A stretch of DNA of 64,000 nt from Lysobacter enzymogenes (GTDB taxonomy: Bacteria; Pseudomonadota; Gammaproteobacteria; Xanthomonadales; Xanthomonadaceae), in contig NZ_CP067395.1 of the NCBI RefSeq assembly GCF_017355525.1, positions 2,356,001-2,420,000 of the forward strand, given 5' to 3'. Shown one piece after another: positions 31,327 through 42,533 of the stretch; positions within the stretch are counted from its first letter, which is position 1, and each line of letters opens with the position of its first letter. The position numbers and the translations under genes are program-made. The notes below the pieces were generated by a model that made no database searches, had not been told where the DNA came from, and saw only the letters and a program-made list of their open reading frames with translations.

Positions 31327-32003
31327 CAGGTGTGGCCTGCGCTCGCTCCACCCTTGCTTGCCTCAACCGGCGGCGCCTTCTCGCCCGGCTTCGGCCCGCC
31401 AGCCTTGGCGATGGCCTCCTCAAGCTTCTTCGCATCGATTGGCCCGAGGAATTTCTCCGCGACCTTGCCGTCGGGCGCGATCAGATACGTCATCGGCAGC
31501 CCCTTCGGCGTGTCGAACGACTTCGGCGGATCGGCCACGTCGACCACCGCGATCGGATACGACACCGGATGCTGCTTGAGGAAGGCCTCCATGTCGGCCT
31601 TGTCGATTTCCTCGTAGGCCAGGCCGATCACCTCGATGTGCTCGCGCATCGCGTCGAGCGCCGACAGCTCGGGCATTTCCTTGATGCACGGCGCGCACCA
31701 GGTGGCCCAGAAGTTCACCACCACCCATTTGCCGCGGTGTTCGGCCAGGTCGTAGGTCTTGCCGTCGAGGGTGGCGATGCGCAGTTCGGGAACATCGGAC
31801 GCGGCGGGCGTGTCGGCCGGCTTGTCGGCGGGCGCCGGCGCGGCGGCTTGCGCGGCGATGCGCTCGGCGTCGGCGCGCTTGATCTCGTCGGTCCGGTCGA
31901 CCGTCCGGGGGTCGTCGGATTTCTGGCAGGCGCCGAGCAGCGTCGCGGCGATCGCGACGGCGAGCAGCGGCAGCGCGCGGCGGGGGCGGGCGGTGGAAAT
32001 CAT
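31326..32003 (-). CDS. TlpA-like thioredoxin-fold lipoprotein
   Basis: This 225-residue protein starts [20 protein letters not shown] and has a lipobox ending LLGAC at Cys26, so it is a periplasm-facing lipoprotein. The thioredoxin active site is WCAPC in [20 protein letters not shown]. The cis-Pro segment is [20 protein letters not shown]. It probably reduces periplasmic disulfides. The start overlaps the YihY-family stop (ATGA). Confidence 0.93.
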   Translation of the reverse strand: MISTARPRRALPLLAVAIAATLLGACQKSDDPRTVDRTDEIKRADAERIAAQAAAPAPADKPADTPAASDVPELRIATLDGKTYDLAEHRGKWVVVNFWATWCAPCIKEMPELSALDAMREHIEVIGLAYEEIDKADMEAFLKQHPVSYPIAVVDVADPPKSFDTPKGLPMTYLIAPDGKVAEKFLGPIDAKKLEEAIAKAGGPKPGEKAPPVEASKGGASAGHT

Positions 32004-33271
32004 GGTGCGTCCTCCTCGGCATGGATGCTGGACACGCGCCGCTTCATCAGCGCGCGCAGCGGTACGCGCAGTTCGTCCATCGCCGCCACCGCCGACTGGC
32101 CGAGCGAGTCGTCGCGGCAGGGCAGCATCGCTTCGGCGATGGGAATGCGCAGGTTGCAGGCTTCGTACAGTTCGCCCAGCGACAGGTCGTCGAGATCGCG
32201 CGCCAGCAGCCATTCGCCGCTCTCGGCGCGCCGCACCACGCTGATGTCGCCGAGCTGTTCCAGCATCTGCTGGACCAGCGAATCGGTCAGCATCGGCTCG
32301 AGCTGCTGGATGTCGTCGATGTGCAGCCCGCTGCCGCGCTTGCGCGCCTCGGCGAAGCGGGCCAGCAGGCGCAGCAGGCCGTACATTTCGAAGCCCAGCG
32401 GCAGCCGCATCGCGGCCGGCTGGTAGCGGAACGCGGCGATCGAGGACGCCAGCGAGGCGCCCAGCAGCACCGCGATCCAGCTCAGGTAGATCCACAGCAG
32501 GAAGATCGGCACGAACGCCAGGGTGCCGTAGATCTTCGAATACGAGCCGAAGCTGCCCAGGTACAGGCCGATGCCGCCCTTGACCAGTTCGAACAGCACC
32601 ATCGCCAGGAACGCGCCGGCTACGGCGTGGCGCCACTTCACCGTGCGGTGCGGCACGACGACATAAATCGCCGCGAACGCCAGCCACTCCAGCGCCATCG
32701 GCGCGCCGCGCAGCAGCAGGCTTTCGAGCCAGCGGCCGGGCTCGGTGGCGAACACGCCCAGGGCGAAGAACCGCGCCGAGGTCGCCAGGCTGGCCGCGGC
32801 CAGCAGCGCGCCGAGGGTCAGCACGGTCCAGTAGATCAGGAAGCGGCCGATGCGCGGGCGCGCGGAATGCACGCGCCAGATCCGGTTGAACGCCGCTTCC
32901 ACGCCGTTGAGTGTGATCAGCAGCGACACCACCAGGGCGATCACGCCGGCGGCGGTGAGCTGGCCGGCGTTGGCCGAGAACTGCTTGAGGTAGGACTCCA
33001 CCGAGCGCGCCGCCGACGGCACGAAGTTGGAGAAGATGTAGTCGCTGAGCTTGTCGCTCCATTCGCCGAACATCGGGAACGCGGACAGCACGCCGAACAC
33101 CACCATCGACAGCGGCACCAGCGCGAACACGGTGGTGTAGGACAGCGCGCCGGCGGCCTGGAACAGGTTGTCGTCGAGGAAGCGGCGGGCGAGAAAGCGG
33201 AAGAACGTGTCAACGCGCGCGCGGTCGCGCACGCGGTCGCTCCAGCGGTAGATCGAATCCAATGGCTCCAT
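32000..33271 (-). CDS. YihY/virulence factor BrkB family inner-membrane protein
   Basis: This 423-residue protein begins MEPLDSIYRWSDRVRDRARV. An upstream in-frame extension lies in repeat DNA and was rejected. Conserved segments are FQAAGALSYTTVFALVPLSM, VSLLITLNGVEAAFNRIWRV and WIYLSWIAVLLGASLASSIA, with six or so membrane spans. The C-terminal 130 residues are a cytoplasmic winged-helix-like part. Members were once called RNase BN, which is not supported for YihY. Confidence 0.92.
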   Translation of the reverse strand: MEPLDSIYRWSDRVRDRARVDTFFRFLARRFLDDNLFQAAGALSYTTVFALVPLSMVVFGVLSAFPMFGEWSDKLSDYIFSNFVPSAARSVESYLKQFSANAGQLTAAGVIALVVSLLITLNGVEAAFNRIWRVHSARPRIGRFLIYWTVLTLGALLAAASLATSARFFALGVFATEPGRWLESLLLRGAPMALEWLAFAAIYVVVPHRTVKWRHAVAGAFLAMVLFELVKGGIGLYLGSFGSYSKIYGTLAFVPIFLLWIYLSWIAVLLGASLASSIAAFRYQPAAMRLPLGFEMYGLLRLLARFAEARKRGSGLHIDDIQQLEPMLTDSLVQQMLEQLGDISVVRRAESGEWLLARDLDDLSLGELYEACNLRIPIAEAMLPCRDDSLGQSAVAAMDELRVPLRALMKRRVSSIHAEEDAP

Positions 33272-33320
33272 CGCAGGGAGGGTAACCGATGGGGCGTTGG
33301 GGAGGGATGCACGGGGTCGG

Positions 33321-34469
<1,149 letters not shown>

Positions 34470-34699
34470 GGCGCTGTTCCGGCCGCGCGGCGCAGCCCTG
34501 GGGCTTCAGCCCCGACGCTTGCGCGCCGGCGCCCGGCGATCCGAATGGAGCGCATCGGGCCCGAAGGCCCGCCCGTTAAAGATCCGGCCCCGCAGGCTGC
34601 GGCGACCGGACCGCGCAGCAGAAAGGGCGCGCAAAGAACTCGCCGGCCGCGGGGTCCTATAATCGACGCCCCTCCTCCGCGACCACGCACCCACCCGAG

Positions 34700-35185
34700 A
34701 TGGACAAGCTCTGCATCGTCACCACCGGCGGCACGATCGACAAGATCTACTTCGACGACAAGTCGGACTACCAGATCGGCGAACCGCAGATCGGCCACAT
34801 CCTCGAGGAGCTCGGCGTCGGCTTCCGCTACAGCGTCATCCCGATCATCCGCAAGGATTCGCTGCACATCACCCAGGGCGACCGCGAGCTGATCCGCGCG
34901 ACCATCGCCGCGCAGGACGCGCGCCACGTGCTGGTCACCCACGGCACCGACAGCATGGTCGAGACCGCCAAGGTGCTGGCGACGATCGCCGACAAGACCA
35001 TCGTCCTGACCGGCGCGCTGAACCCGGCGCGGTTCCGCGGCTCGGACGCCGAATTCAACATCGGCACCGCGGTCGGCGCGGTGCAGTCGCTGCCGCCGGG
35101 CGTGTACATCGCCATGAACGGGCGAATCTGGGATCCGGCCAAGGTCCGCAAGAACGTCGAGGCCAACCGCTTCGAAGCGATCTGA
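34700..35185 (+). CDS. Half-length asparaginase-like protein
   Basis: This 161-residue protein equals only the N-terminal domain of L-asparaginase, whose full length is about 330 residues. It has the first catalytic Thr motif VTTGGTIDKIYFDD and the second motif VLVTHGTDSMVETAKVL. The domain ends with IWDPAKVRKNVEANRFEAI. A good terminator follows, so it is not a recent truncation with leftover coding sequence. Short single-domain members are known in proteobacteria, but their activity is unclear. Confidence 0.85.
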   Translation: MDKLCIVTTGGTIDKIYFDDKSDYQIGEPQIGHILEELGVGFRYSVIPIIRKDSLHITQGDRELIRATIAAQDARHVLVTHGTDSMVETAKVLATIADKTIVLTGALNPARFRGSDAEFNIGTAVGAVQSLPPGVYIAMNGRIWDPAKVRKNVEANRFEAI

Positions 35186-35238
35186 ACGCCGCGCCGCGGC
35201 GCGTCCGCGGCGGCGCCGGCATCGCCGTACGACAGCGC

Positions 35239-35279
35239 GGGGCCCGGTTCGCGGTGCGGACCGGGCCCCGTCGTTTTTT
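35239..35279 (+). terminator. Rho-independent terminator after asparaginase-like gene
   Basis: The perfect 10 bp arms GGGGCCCGGT and ACCGGGCCCC are followed by GTCGTTTTTTG. It lies 53 bp after the stop. Confidence 0.92.
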
Positions 35280-35475
35280 GCGCGCCGTCGCGCGCCCTCG
35301 CCCTGCCCTCGCCGCCCCGCGAACCGCCGCGGCGTGAGCGCCGCCGCAACCCGCCTGTGATCGCGTTCGCGAAGCCGGTCCGGTTTTCGATCCACACAAG
35401 CTGTGCAATCCGCCTTTGCGGCGCCGCGCGATCGATTAGCATCGGCGCTTCGTTCCATGACAGCGGTGATCCAAG

Positions 35476-36141
35476 ATGCGTCGATCCGTTCCGGCCCTGG
35501 CGGCTTCCGCGCTGGCAGTCCTCGTCCTGACCGCCTGCCAGAAACCCGCCGACCCCGCCGCCCCGTCCGCGGCCGCGCCGGCCGACGCCGGCAAGGCGCC
35601 CGCAGCCGCCGCCAGCCCCGCCAACCCGCTGGAACCGCCGGCGCGCGCGGTGCGCAGCGATGCGGTCGGCTACGACGGCTTCAGCGGCGGCGCCGAACCC
35701 GGCAGCCCGGCCGACGCCCGCTTCGGCGCCGACGCCGCCAGCGTGCGCGGCGCCTGGGGCGGCGAAATGAAGGACAACGGCGGCCAGCGCCCCGGCGCGG
35801 ACTGCTTCCTGCTGTATCCGGTGCGCGGCGCGATCACCCACCAGTACGGCTTCCTGATGGGCAAGAACGGCCTGGCCGGCATCGACGTCTACGATCCCAA
35901 GGCGCAGGCGCCCGGCGGCGGCCGCATCGGCATGAGCATCGACGAGATCAACCGCGCCTACGCCGGCAAGATCAAGCAGGTGCCGAACCCGACCTTCGAA
36001 GGCGCCGCGTTCCTCGAAGTGCCCGCGCCGGACGGCAAGAACAGCCAGCTGACCTTCGAGACCGACGCGCTCGGCAACGTCACCAACTGGCGCATCGCGG
36101 TCAAGGACGCGATGGCGCACGAGGAAAGCTGCACGCGCTGA
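35476..36141 (+). CDS. Lipoprotein of unknown function
   Basis: This 221-residue protein has a lipoprotein signal (MRRSVPALAASALAVLVLTA then Cys21). A low-complexity Ala/Pro linker at about residues 22-55 follows. The globular part contains GMSIDEINRAYAGKIKQVPN and ENDs with conserved-looking EVPAPDGKNSQLTFETDALG. The two Cys (in DCFLLYP and ESCTR) could form a disulfide. No family was recognised. Confidence 0.8.
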   Translation: MRRSVPALAASALAVLVLTACQKPADPAAPSAAAPADAGKAPAAAASPANPLEPPARAVRSDAVGYDGFSGGAEPGSPADARFGADAASVRGAWGGEMKDNGGQRPGADCFLLYPVRGAITHQYGFLMGKNGLAGIDVYDPKAQAPGGGRIGMSIDEINRAYAGKIKQVPNPTFEGAAFLEVPAPDGKNSQLTFETDALGNVTNWRIAVKDAMAHEESCTR

Positions 36142-36154
36142 GCGGCGCGCCGGG

Positions 36155-36182
36155 CAAAAAGAAACCCCGGCCGAAGCCGGGG
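36155..36182 (-). terminator. Terminator of the M28 aminopeptidase gene
   Basis: On the minus strand the arms CCCCGGC and GCCGGGG with a TTCG loop are followed by TTTCTTTTTG. It lies 58 bp past the stop of the M28 gene. It is the first of a set of near-identical terminators in the protease island. Confidence 0.9.
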
Positions 36183-36240
36183 CGCGAACGTTTTCGCCAA
36201 GGCGGAAACCGTCATCCGGGCCGCAGCCGCGGCCCGGACC

Positions 36241-37905
<1,665 letters not shown>

Positions 37906-38124
37906 CGGAAAGCGCTCCAGGTAACGGGCGTCGGCGGCGGATGCTCCGGCATCGGCGCGCGGACGCAATGGACGGAACGGCGTGCGCGTGGCGCACGTCG
38001 CGATGACTTGCTGCGCATGAAAGCGCCGTCGAGCCGTACGGGGGAGAACGAACCGATGCGCCGGGATTCGACGCTAAATGCGCTCCGCACGACGGACAAG
38101 CGACAAGCGAAGCGAGCGCACATT

Positions 38125-38240
38125 CGCGTTCGTGACTTGGATCATGCAACCGCGCAGTAAACGCTTACGGTGTTCGTTCGCGGGCTCTCAGCCACGAAAA
38201 GGCCGGAAATTTTCGGAGTTTCGCGAATGGAAACGGCATG
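38125..38240 (+). repeat. Far-upstream RTX block, copy A
   Basis: This block matches 41946-42060, upstream of RTX2, with shared stretches such as GCGTTCGTG, GGATCATGC, GGAGTTTCGCGA and TGGAAACGGC. The similarity indicates that the two RTX genes were duplicated together with their upstream DNA. Confidence 0.7.
38132..38145. promoter_or_regulatory. Candidate CRP/Clp-like binding site
   Basis: The sequence GTGACTTGGATCAT fits GTGA-N6-TCAC with one mismatch, and the flanks give TTCGTGA-N6-TCATGCA. It lies 227 bp upstream of the M28 start, and the same extended motif occurs at 56050-56068. Clp is the CRP-like regulator of lytic enzymes in this family. Binding here is inferred. Confidence 0.4.
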
Positions 38241-38532
38241 TCTGCGCGCGCATCGATCGGTCGGCAAGCGCCGCCGGTTGTTGATGGAAGACGAGTTTCG
38301 GTGCGAACGTAGAAGCGTCGGGGCCGACATCCACACGCTGGCGTCCGGTTCGCGCGACGACGCTCTGCCGGAGGCTGTTCGAGCCCGACGGCGCGCACCC
38401 GGACAGCCGCACCGCGTCGATGCCGAAGCGATTCGTTCAGCCTGCAAGCGCAGATGAAGCGCTTTTGCGCGCTCGAATCACCATGTATCAGCCAATTCGC
38501 CGCCGCCGCGCGCAACCTCGGCACAACCGGTT

Positions 38533-38632
38533 CGCGGCGGTTTGATTTAGCCGCGCGATAGCCTTATTACTCGCCGCGGCCCTGCAGGCTCGACAGCGTA
38601 GCGCCTGTCTTGAGCGCGGGGCCGCAGCGACA
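38533..38632 (+). repeat. RTX leader block, copy A
   Basis: This block begins CGCGGCGGTTTG, includes CGATA and TATTACTCGC, and ends with CTTGAGCGCGGGG. It recurs at 41814-41915 and, more degenerate, at 42410-42500. TATTAC may be a -10 box. It lies 32 bp upstream of the RTX1 start. Confidence 0.65.
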
Positions 38633-38663
38633 TCGGGCATCCCCTCTGGATCAAAGGACTGCT

Positions 38664-41657
38664 ATGGACACGATGCAAGACCAGGCGCCGGGCGTACCGG
38701 GCCAGAACCATGTGCGCGGAACCGGCGGCGACGACACCGTCGTCGGTTCGCAGGGCGACGACATTCTCGACGCCGGCGCCGGCAGCGACACGCTCGAAGG
38801 CGGCGACGGCCGGGACTGGCTCGTAGGCGGCATCGGCGCCGACATCCTCGTCGGCGGAACCGGCAACGATGTGTTGGACGGCGGCTACGACACCGACGGC
38901 GACACGTTCCGGTTCGAAGCCGGATTCGGACAGGACATCATCCGCAATCGACGTTGGAAAGACCCCGCCAATGGCGTGGAAGCGATCGAGTTCGGCGCGG
39001 GGATTTCGACCGCCGACATCCAGGTCGCCCGGATGGGCAGCGCGCTGATCCTCACGGTGGCCGGCACCGCGGACTCGATAACGATCGAGGACCACTTCGT
39101 CACCACGATGGACTACAACTTTCAGATCGACGAAGTCCGCTTCGCCGACGGCACCGTGTGGACCGCAGCGGATCTGATCGAACGGATGCCGGGTCCGTCC
39201 GAGCAGCGGGACATCATCACGCTCGGCGACGGCGACGATGCCATCAGCGCGCTCGCAGGCAACGACGAAGTGCTCGCGGGCGACGGCAACGACACCGTGC
39301 TCGGCGGCGACGGCAACGACTTTGTCGACGGCGGGGCCGGCGATGACACGCTCGCCGGCGGCAACGGCGACGACGGCCTCAACGGCGGCGCGGGCAACGA
39401 CCACCTGCAGGGCGGCGCCGGCAACGACAGCCTGACGGACTACGACAACGGCGACGACCGCTTGAACGGCGGAACCGGCAACGACTACATGCAAGGCGGA
39501 GACGGCAACGATACCTATCGTTTCGACAAGAGCTTCGGCAGCGACACCGTCTACGAATGGCGGCACGCCGGCAGTCAAGCGCGCAACAGCGTCGAATTCG
39601 GCGTCGGCATCAAGCCCGCCGACATCATCGTGCGGCGCGACGGCGAGGGCCTGACCCTGAGTCTGGCCGGCGCCAGCGATACGGTGCGGTTCCAGAACTA
39701 CTTCATCGATACGTTCGACGAGACCTTCCAGATCGCCAGCGTGCGCTTCGCCGACGGCACCGTCTGGAACGAATCCGACCTGCTGTCGCGCCTGCCGGGC
39801 GCGAGCGCCGGCGACGACGTGCTGTCCGGCGCGTCCGGCAACGACACGATCGATGGCCTCGACGGCGACGACCTGCTGCTCGGCCAGGCCGGCGACGACA
39901 CCTTGCGCGGCGGCAACGGCGGCGACGTGCTGTGGGGCGGCGACGGCAACGACCGGCTCGAAGGCGGCGCGGGCGGCGACGTGCTGCGCGCGGGCGCGGG
40001 CGCCGACCTGTTGATCGGCGGCGACGGCGACGACCGCATGGAAGGCGGCTACGACGACGACAGCGACGCGTTCCGGTTCGGGCCGCGCTTCGGCCAGAGC
40101 GAGATCGTCAACGCGCGGTCGGGCACGGCGAACAGCGTGGACGCGATCGAGTTCGCCGCCGGCATCGCGGCGGCCGACGTCAAGGCGATGCGCAAGGGCG
40201 ATTCGCTGGTGCTGACGGCGCGGGCGACCGGCGACACGATCACGGTGCATGGGCAGTTCGGCGAGGGCCAGGCGCCCAGCGACGGCCAGCGCATCGACGA
40301 AGTCCGCTTCGCCGACGGTACCGTGTGGAGCCTGACGGACCTGGCCGACATGCTGCAGGTCGCCAGCGCCCAGGACGACGGCCTGTCGCTCGGCGACGAC
40401 GACGACGTGGTCGATGCGATGGCCGGCAACGACCATGTGTACGCGCACGGCGGCGACGACATCGTGCTCGGCGGCGCCGGCGACGACGTCCTGCACGGCG
40501 GCAGCGGCTACGACAACCTCGCCGGCGGCCTCGGCAACGACACGCTCGACGGCGGCGACGGCAACGACACTCTGCTCGGCGGCGCCGGCAACGATGCCTT
40601 GCAGGGCGGCATGGGCGACGACCGCCTCAACGGCGGCGCCGGCAACGACGTGCTGAGCGGATACGCCGGCGCCGACATCTACCGTTTCGACCGAGGCTTC
40701 GGCAACGATACGATCGTCGACTTCAACGACGGCACCTTCGGCATGATGGACACGATCGAATTCGGCACCGGCATCAAGGCCGCCGACATCGCGGTGCAGC
40801 GTCGCGACGATGCGCTCGTGTTCGCGTTGGCGGGCAGCACCGACACCGTGACGATCGAGCGTTTCTTCACCCGGCACCCCAACCCCGACAAGCAGTACGG
40901 CCGCGTCCGCTTCGCCGACGGCACCACTTGGTACGAATCCGAGCTGCTGGCGCGTCTGCCCGCCCCAAGCGCAGGCGACGACCTGCTTTACGGCGCCGGC
41001 GGCCGGGACACGATCGATGCCCTCGGCGGCAACGACACGGTCTACGGCCGGGAGGGCGACGACATCCTGCGCGGCGGCGCCGGCGACGACTTCCTGATCG
41101 GCGGAGAGGGCAACAATCAGCTGGACGGCGGCGCCGACAATGATCGACTTGAGGGAGGGTCGGGAGACGACATCCTCAACGGCGGCGCGGGCAACGACTT
41201 GCTGTACGGCTATGCGGGCAAGGACACTTATCGTTTCGACTTGGGGTTCGGCCAAGACATCCTCTACGACCAGTACATACTTTCTGACCGCGACGGCGAG
41301 ACCAGCACGATCGAATTCGGCGCCGGCATCGCCGCGGCCGATATCGAGGTGCGGCAAGCAGGTAACGATCTAGTACTGGCGAGGGTCGGCAGCACCGACA
41401 CGGTGACGGTGGTGGAACAGTTCAGCCGATGGAACGGCGGCCTCCAAAGCGGCGTCTACGGCGTCGACACGATCCGCTTCGGCGACGGCACGGTCTGGAA
41501 CCGCGCCGACGTCTACGCGCGGCTCGTCGCACCCGGTGGCAACGGCGAACTGGCGGGCCTGATCCAGACGATGGCCGACTTCGGCGGTACGGAGCCGATG
41601 CCGCTGCACTCGCAGGCGTCGTTCGACAGCTGCGCGCTGGCGATTCCGCTGGCCTGA
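38664..41657 (+). CDS. RTX calcium-binding protein 1
   Basis: This 997-residue protein starts at the ATG at 38664 with AAAGGA upstream. It consists of five modules. Each module has a block of nonapeptide GGxGxDxLx repeats (for example GGAGNDHLQGGAGNDSL) followed by a haemolysin-type calcium-binding related domain. These related domains run from [FY]RF-x3-FG-x-[DS] to VRFADGT-x-W (starts FRFEAGFGQD, YRFDKSFGSD, FRFGPRFGQS, YRFDRGFGND, YRFDLGFGQD). There is no N-terminal signal peptide, which fits type I secretion by a C-terminal signal. The tail has LAGLIQTMADFGG and ends AIPLA. No catalytic domain was found. Confidence 0.9.
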   Translation: MDTMQDQAPGVPGQNHVRGTGGDDTVVGSQGDDILDAGAGSDTLEGGDGRDWLVGGIGADILVGGTGNDVLDGGYDTDGDTFRFEAGFGQDIIRNRRWKDPANGVEAIEFGAGISTADIQVARMGSALILTVAGTADSITIEDHFVTTMDYNFQIDEVRFADGTVWTAADLIERMPGPSEQRDIITLGDGDDAISALAGNDEVLAGDGNDTVLGGDGNDFVDGGAGDDTLAGGNGDDGLNGGAGNDHLQGGAGNDSLTDYDNGDDRLNGGTGNDYMQGGDGNDTYRFDKSFGSDTVYEWRHAGSQARNSVEFGVGIKPADIIVRRDGEGLTLSLAGASDTVRFQNYFIDTFDETFQIASVRFADGTVWNESDLLSRLPGASAGDDVLSGASGNDTIDGLDGDDLLLGQAGDDTLRGGNGGDVLWGGDGNDRLEGGAGGDVLRAGAGADLLIGGDGDDRMEGGYDDDSDAFRFGPRFGQSEIVNARSGTANSVDAIEFAAGIAAADVKAMRKGDSLVLTARATGDTITVHGQFGEGQAPSDGQRIDEVRFADGTVWSLTDLADMLQVASAQDDGLSLGDDDDVVDAMAGNDHVYAHGGDDIVLGGAGDDVLHGGSGYDNLAGGLGNDTLDGGDGNDTLLGGAGNDALQGGMGDDRLNGGAGNDVLSGYAGADIYRFDRGFGNDTIVDFNDGTFGMMDTIEFGTGIKAADIAVQRRDDALVFALAGSTDTVTIERFFTRHPNPDKQYGRVRFADGTTWYESELLARLPAPSAGDDLLYGAGGRDTIDALGGNDTVYGREGDDILRGGAGDDFLIGGEGNNQLDGGADNDRLEGGSGDDILNGGAGNDLLYGYAGKDTYRFDLGFGQDILYDQYILSDRDGETSTIEFGAGIAAADIEVRQAGNDLVLARVGSTDTVTVVEQFSRWNGGLQSGVYGVDTIRFGDGTVWNRADVYARLVAPGGNGELAGLIQTMADFGGTEPMPLHSQASFDSCALAIPLA

Positions 41658-41694
41658 CGCTGGGCCGGGTCGGCGACCCGGGAACGCAACGCGA

Positions 41695-41721
41695 GACGCC
41701 GCGGCTTCGCGCCGCGGCGTC
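41695..41721 (+). terminator. Perfect 11 bp hairpin after RTX1
   Basis: The arms GACGCCGCGGC and GCCGCGGCGTC enclose a TTCGC loop, 37 bp after the stop. No T run follows, so termination is likely inefficient, or the hairpin protects the mRNA end. Confidence 0.5.
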
Positions 41722-41813
41722 GCTGCGCTGGAGCGCGATGCACCATGCACGCGCGCTGCGACATCGTTTTTCGTACAACCGGCAGCAAGCCAGCGCTGCC
41801 TCGGCACCACCGC

Positions 41814-41915
41814 ATCGCGGCGGTTTGCCTTGGCCGAGCGATACCACCATCGCTCGACGCGGCCATACAGGCTCGGCGGCCGGGAATATCGTCTTGAGCG
41901 CGAGGTCGCGCAGCA
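41814..41915 (+). repeat. RTX leader block, orphan copy B
   Basis: This aligns closely with 38533-38632: TCGCGGCGGTTTG, then CGAGCGATA, CAGGCTCG and GTCTTGAGCGCGAGG occur in the same order and spacing. No RTX reading frame follows before the next upstream block starts at 41946. Confidence 0.65.
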
Positions 41916-41945
41916 AATGGACACGCTTAAATAATCAAGGAACGT

Positions 41946-42060
41946 TTGCGTTCGTGGCGGGGATCATGCGACCGCTCAGCAAACGCTCTCGCCGTTCTTC
42001 CCGACGCTGTTTGGCAGTCGAAGATCCCGAACTCTCCGGAGTTTCGCGACTGGAAACGGC
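41946..42060 (+). repeat. Far-upstream RTX block, copy C
   Basis: This block matches 38125-38240. The CRP-like core reads GTGGCGGGGATCAT here, so one half-site is degenerate compared with copy A. Confidence 0.65.
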
Positions 42061-42409
42061 GCGCCTCGCGCTCGTCCAGCGGCGGCCGAACCTGGATCTT
42101 CCCGACCAGGAGCGATGCGGCGCCCGGGATCGAACCGCGTTGCGGCACCAGCCGCTGCCGCGCCCGACGCGTGCGGCGGAAGCGGCTTCCGCATGGCGCC
42201 GGAGGAGTCGTCGCTTTGCGTTCCGCCACCACGCTCCACCGCTTCGAAAGGCGCACTTCGTGCGCATTGCGCTGATGCGGCAGCGACCGCATCGATGCCG
42301 TCCGTCGGATCACGCAGCGCGCACGCATTCGATCGCGCTTGTTCGCACATTAAAAACATACTCGATGACGAACGCGTGTGATCGATCGATGCAATCGCCG
42401 CAAACCGGC

Positions 42410-42500
42410 CCCAGCGCGGTTTGCATTGCCTGATCGATATCACTATTACTCGCTGCGGCTCCGCATGCGCGCCGGCGGACAGCGTGGGCGCGGGCCGAGC
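42410..42500 (+). repeat. RTX leader block, copy C
   Basis: This is a degenerate match to 38533-38632, with GCGGTTTG, TCGATA, TATTACTCGC and GCGGC in the same order. It lies directly upstream of RTX2. Confidence 0.5.
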
Positions 42501-42533
42501 CGTCACGCATCCGCCCACGACCAAAGGAAGGCC

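Larger units (their letters stand above)
37906..38663. promoter_or_regulatory. Divergent intergenic region between M28 and RTX1
   Basis: This 758 bp region has no supported gene, and the small open frames have no ribosome-binding site. It contains a CRP/Clp-like site at 38132-38145 and two blocks (38125-38240 and 38533-38632) that recur upstream of the second RTX gene. It probably holds both divergent promoters. Confidence 0.6.
41658..42533 (+). promoter_or_regulatory. RTX1-RTX2 intergenic region
   Basis: This 876 bp region has no supported gene. It contains a perfect hairpin after RTX1, then an RTX leader block with no RTX gene behind it (41814-41915), then a far-upstream block (41946-42060) and the true RTX2 leader (about 42410-42500). 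Confidence 0.6.

Noticed and set aside
39238..40656. Short regular repeats that could suggest a CRISPR array or minisatellite
   Set aside because: They are the coding form of RTX nonapeptides (27 bp period, in frame) inside an intact gene, with no constant direct repeat and variable spacer pattern.
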